A DNA stretch of 6,467 bases from Halobacteria archaeon (GTDB taxonomy: Bacteria > Pseudomonadota > Gammaproteobacteria > UBA9214). The notes under the pieces are model-generated. The model was not told the DNA's origin. It saw only the letters and a program-made list of their open reading frames with translations, and ran no database searches. Shown here in pieces: positions 6,309 to 6,467 of this stretch. The DNA lies in assembly GCA_013041945.1 (NCBI GenBank), contig JABDRC010000171.1, forward strand, positions 1-6,467, read 5' to 3'. Each line of letters opens with the position of its first letter. Position 1 is the first letter of the stretch. The position numbers and the translations under genes are program-made.

Positions 6309-6374
6309 TTACGCTTTTTTGCGTTTCGCTATTCCGATCAAACCGATCACGCCTTGTCGAAACAGCCACACCGC
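6309..6374 (-). pseudogene. Remnant of a VPLPA-CTERM (PEP-CTERM class) sorting tail
   Basis: Minus-strand codons from 6374 down to the TAA at 6311-6309 read AVWLFRQGVIGLIGIAKRKK plus a final alanine. VPLPA-CTERM tails consist of a VPLPA-like motif, AVWLFGSG, a hydrophobic stretch such as LIGLIGIA and a basic end such as RRKKA, so the match is close from AVWLF to the stop. The three codons before it read C-H-I instead of a clean L-P-A, and GSG has become RQG, so the signature is eroded. The frame stays open upstream but does not look like protein, because the hydrophobic coding signal there lies in another frame. In intact form such tails direct exported proteins to an exosortase. Here it appears to be a leftover gene end. 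Chance similarity is possible over so short a stretch. Confidence 0.45.
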
Positions 6375-6467
6375 GATATGACATTGTAGAGCCAGCCGAA
6401 CACGGCACCCGCGATTGCCCCGTCCACTAACCCGTAAAGCGTTACTATAATGATCGATCCAATGCCA
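6347..6467 (-). CDS. Small membrane protein, 'bacteriophage holin'-like, C-terminal 39 residues
   Basis: The minus-strand frame ending with TGA at 6349-6347 is open to the window edge; its start lies outside. It reads GIGSIIIVTLYGLVDGAIAG then AVFGWLYNVISRCGCFDKA. The pattern of a glycine-rich hydrophobic helix, YG-hydrophobic-DGAI-x-G and a closing WLYN resembles small chromosomal membrane proteins often labelled 'bacteriophage holin', which usually end soon after WLYN. No phage genes are nearby, so the label should not be taken as function. The last ten or so residues (VISRCGCFDKA) look atypical and are the out-of-frame reading of the VPLPA-like tail. The natural end may therefore have been replaced. 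Confidence 0.55.
   Translation of the reverse strand, partial: GIGSIIIVTLYGLVDGAIAGAVFGWLYNVISRCGCFDKA

Noticed and set aside
6446..6451. TATAAT on the plus strand near the right edge
   Set aside because: It falls within the minus-strand membrane-protein coding sequence, has no -35 at a workable distance and no plus-strand gene visible after it.
6347..6467. Prophage or phage lysis module suggested by the holin-like product
   Set aside because: There is no endolysin, spanin, integrase or structural phage gene in the window; the family label is known to cover ordinary chromosomal small membrane proteins.

Overview
The window looks like a piece of chromosome from a GC-rich gammaproteobacterium. 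The evidence is the lgt-thyA-folA order, an Lgt and ThyA closely resembling proteobacterial forms, and dispersed repeats of the GTCATTCCCG...CGGGAATCCAG and CACAGAG kinds. A group such as the Chromatiales is only an inference. Nearly all of the window is ordinary coding sequence with tight operon packing.

Layout. Positions 1-838 (minus) hold the first 279 codons of a DUF255/YyaL-type thioredoxin-fold protein that runs off the left edge. A short divergent region (839-942) separates it from a rightward run of six genes: a DPM1-like family 2 glycosyltransferase (943-1665), a TVP38/TMEM64 (VTT) membrane protein (1662-2327), an ArnT-like membrane glycosyltransferase (2324-3922), lgt (3951-4748), thyA (4756-5550) and folA (5547-6038). 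Three of the five junctions are ATGA stop/start overlaps and the other two gaps are 28 and 7 nt. The first three genes read as a lipid-linked sugar module: one enzyme loads a sugar onto polyprenyl phosphate, and an ArnT-like enzyme uses such a donor on the periplasmic side. The VTT protein between them is a candidate for moving or recycling the lipid carrier. The last three are housekeeping: lipoprotein maturation, then dTMP synthesis paired with regeneration of the folate cofactor. A consensus -10 hexamer inside the end of the ArnT-like gene may give them a promoter of their own.

From 6039 to the right edge the character changes. About 270 bp without genes carry two small repeat elements and a strong hairpin. 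Next, on the minus strand, come the last 39 codons of a small membrane protein resembling those often annotated as 'bacteriophage holin'. Overlapping its end in another frame, and running 38 bp past its stop, is a sequence that reads like the C-terminal sorting tail of a VPLPA-CTERM (PEP-CTERM class) protein. This apparent gene remnant, together with the VTT gene inside the glycosylation operon, is the most interesting content. I found no CRISPR array, tRNA, rRNA, complete mobile element or clearly novel system.
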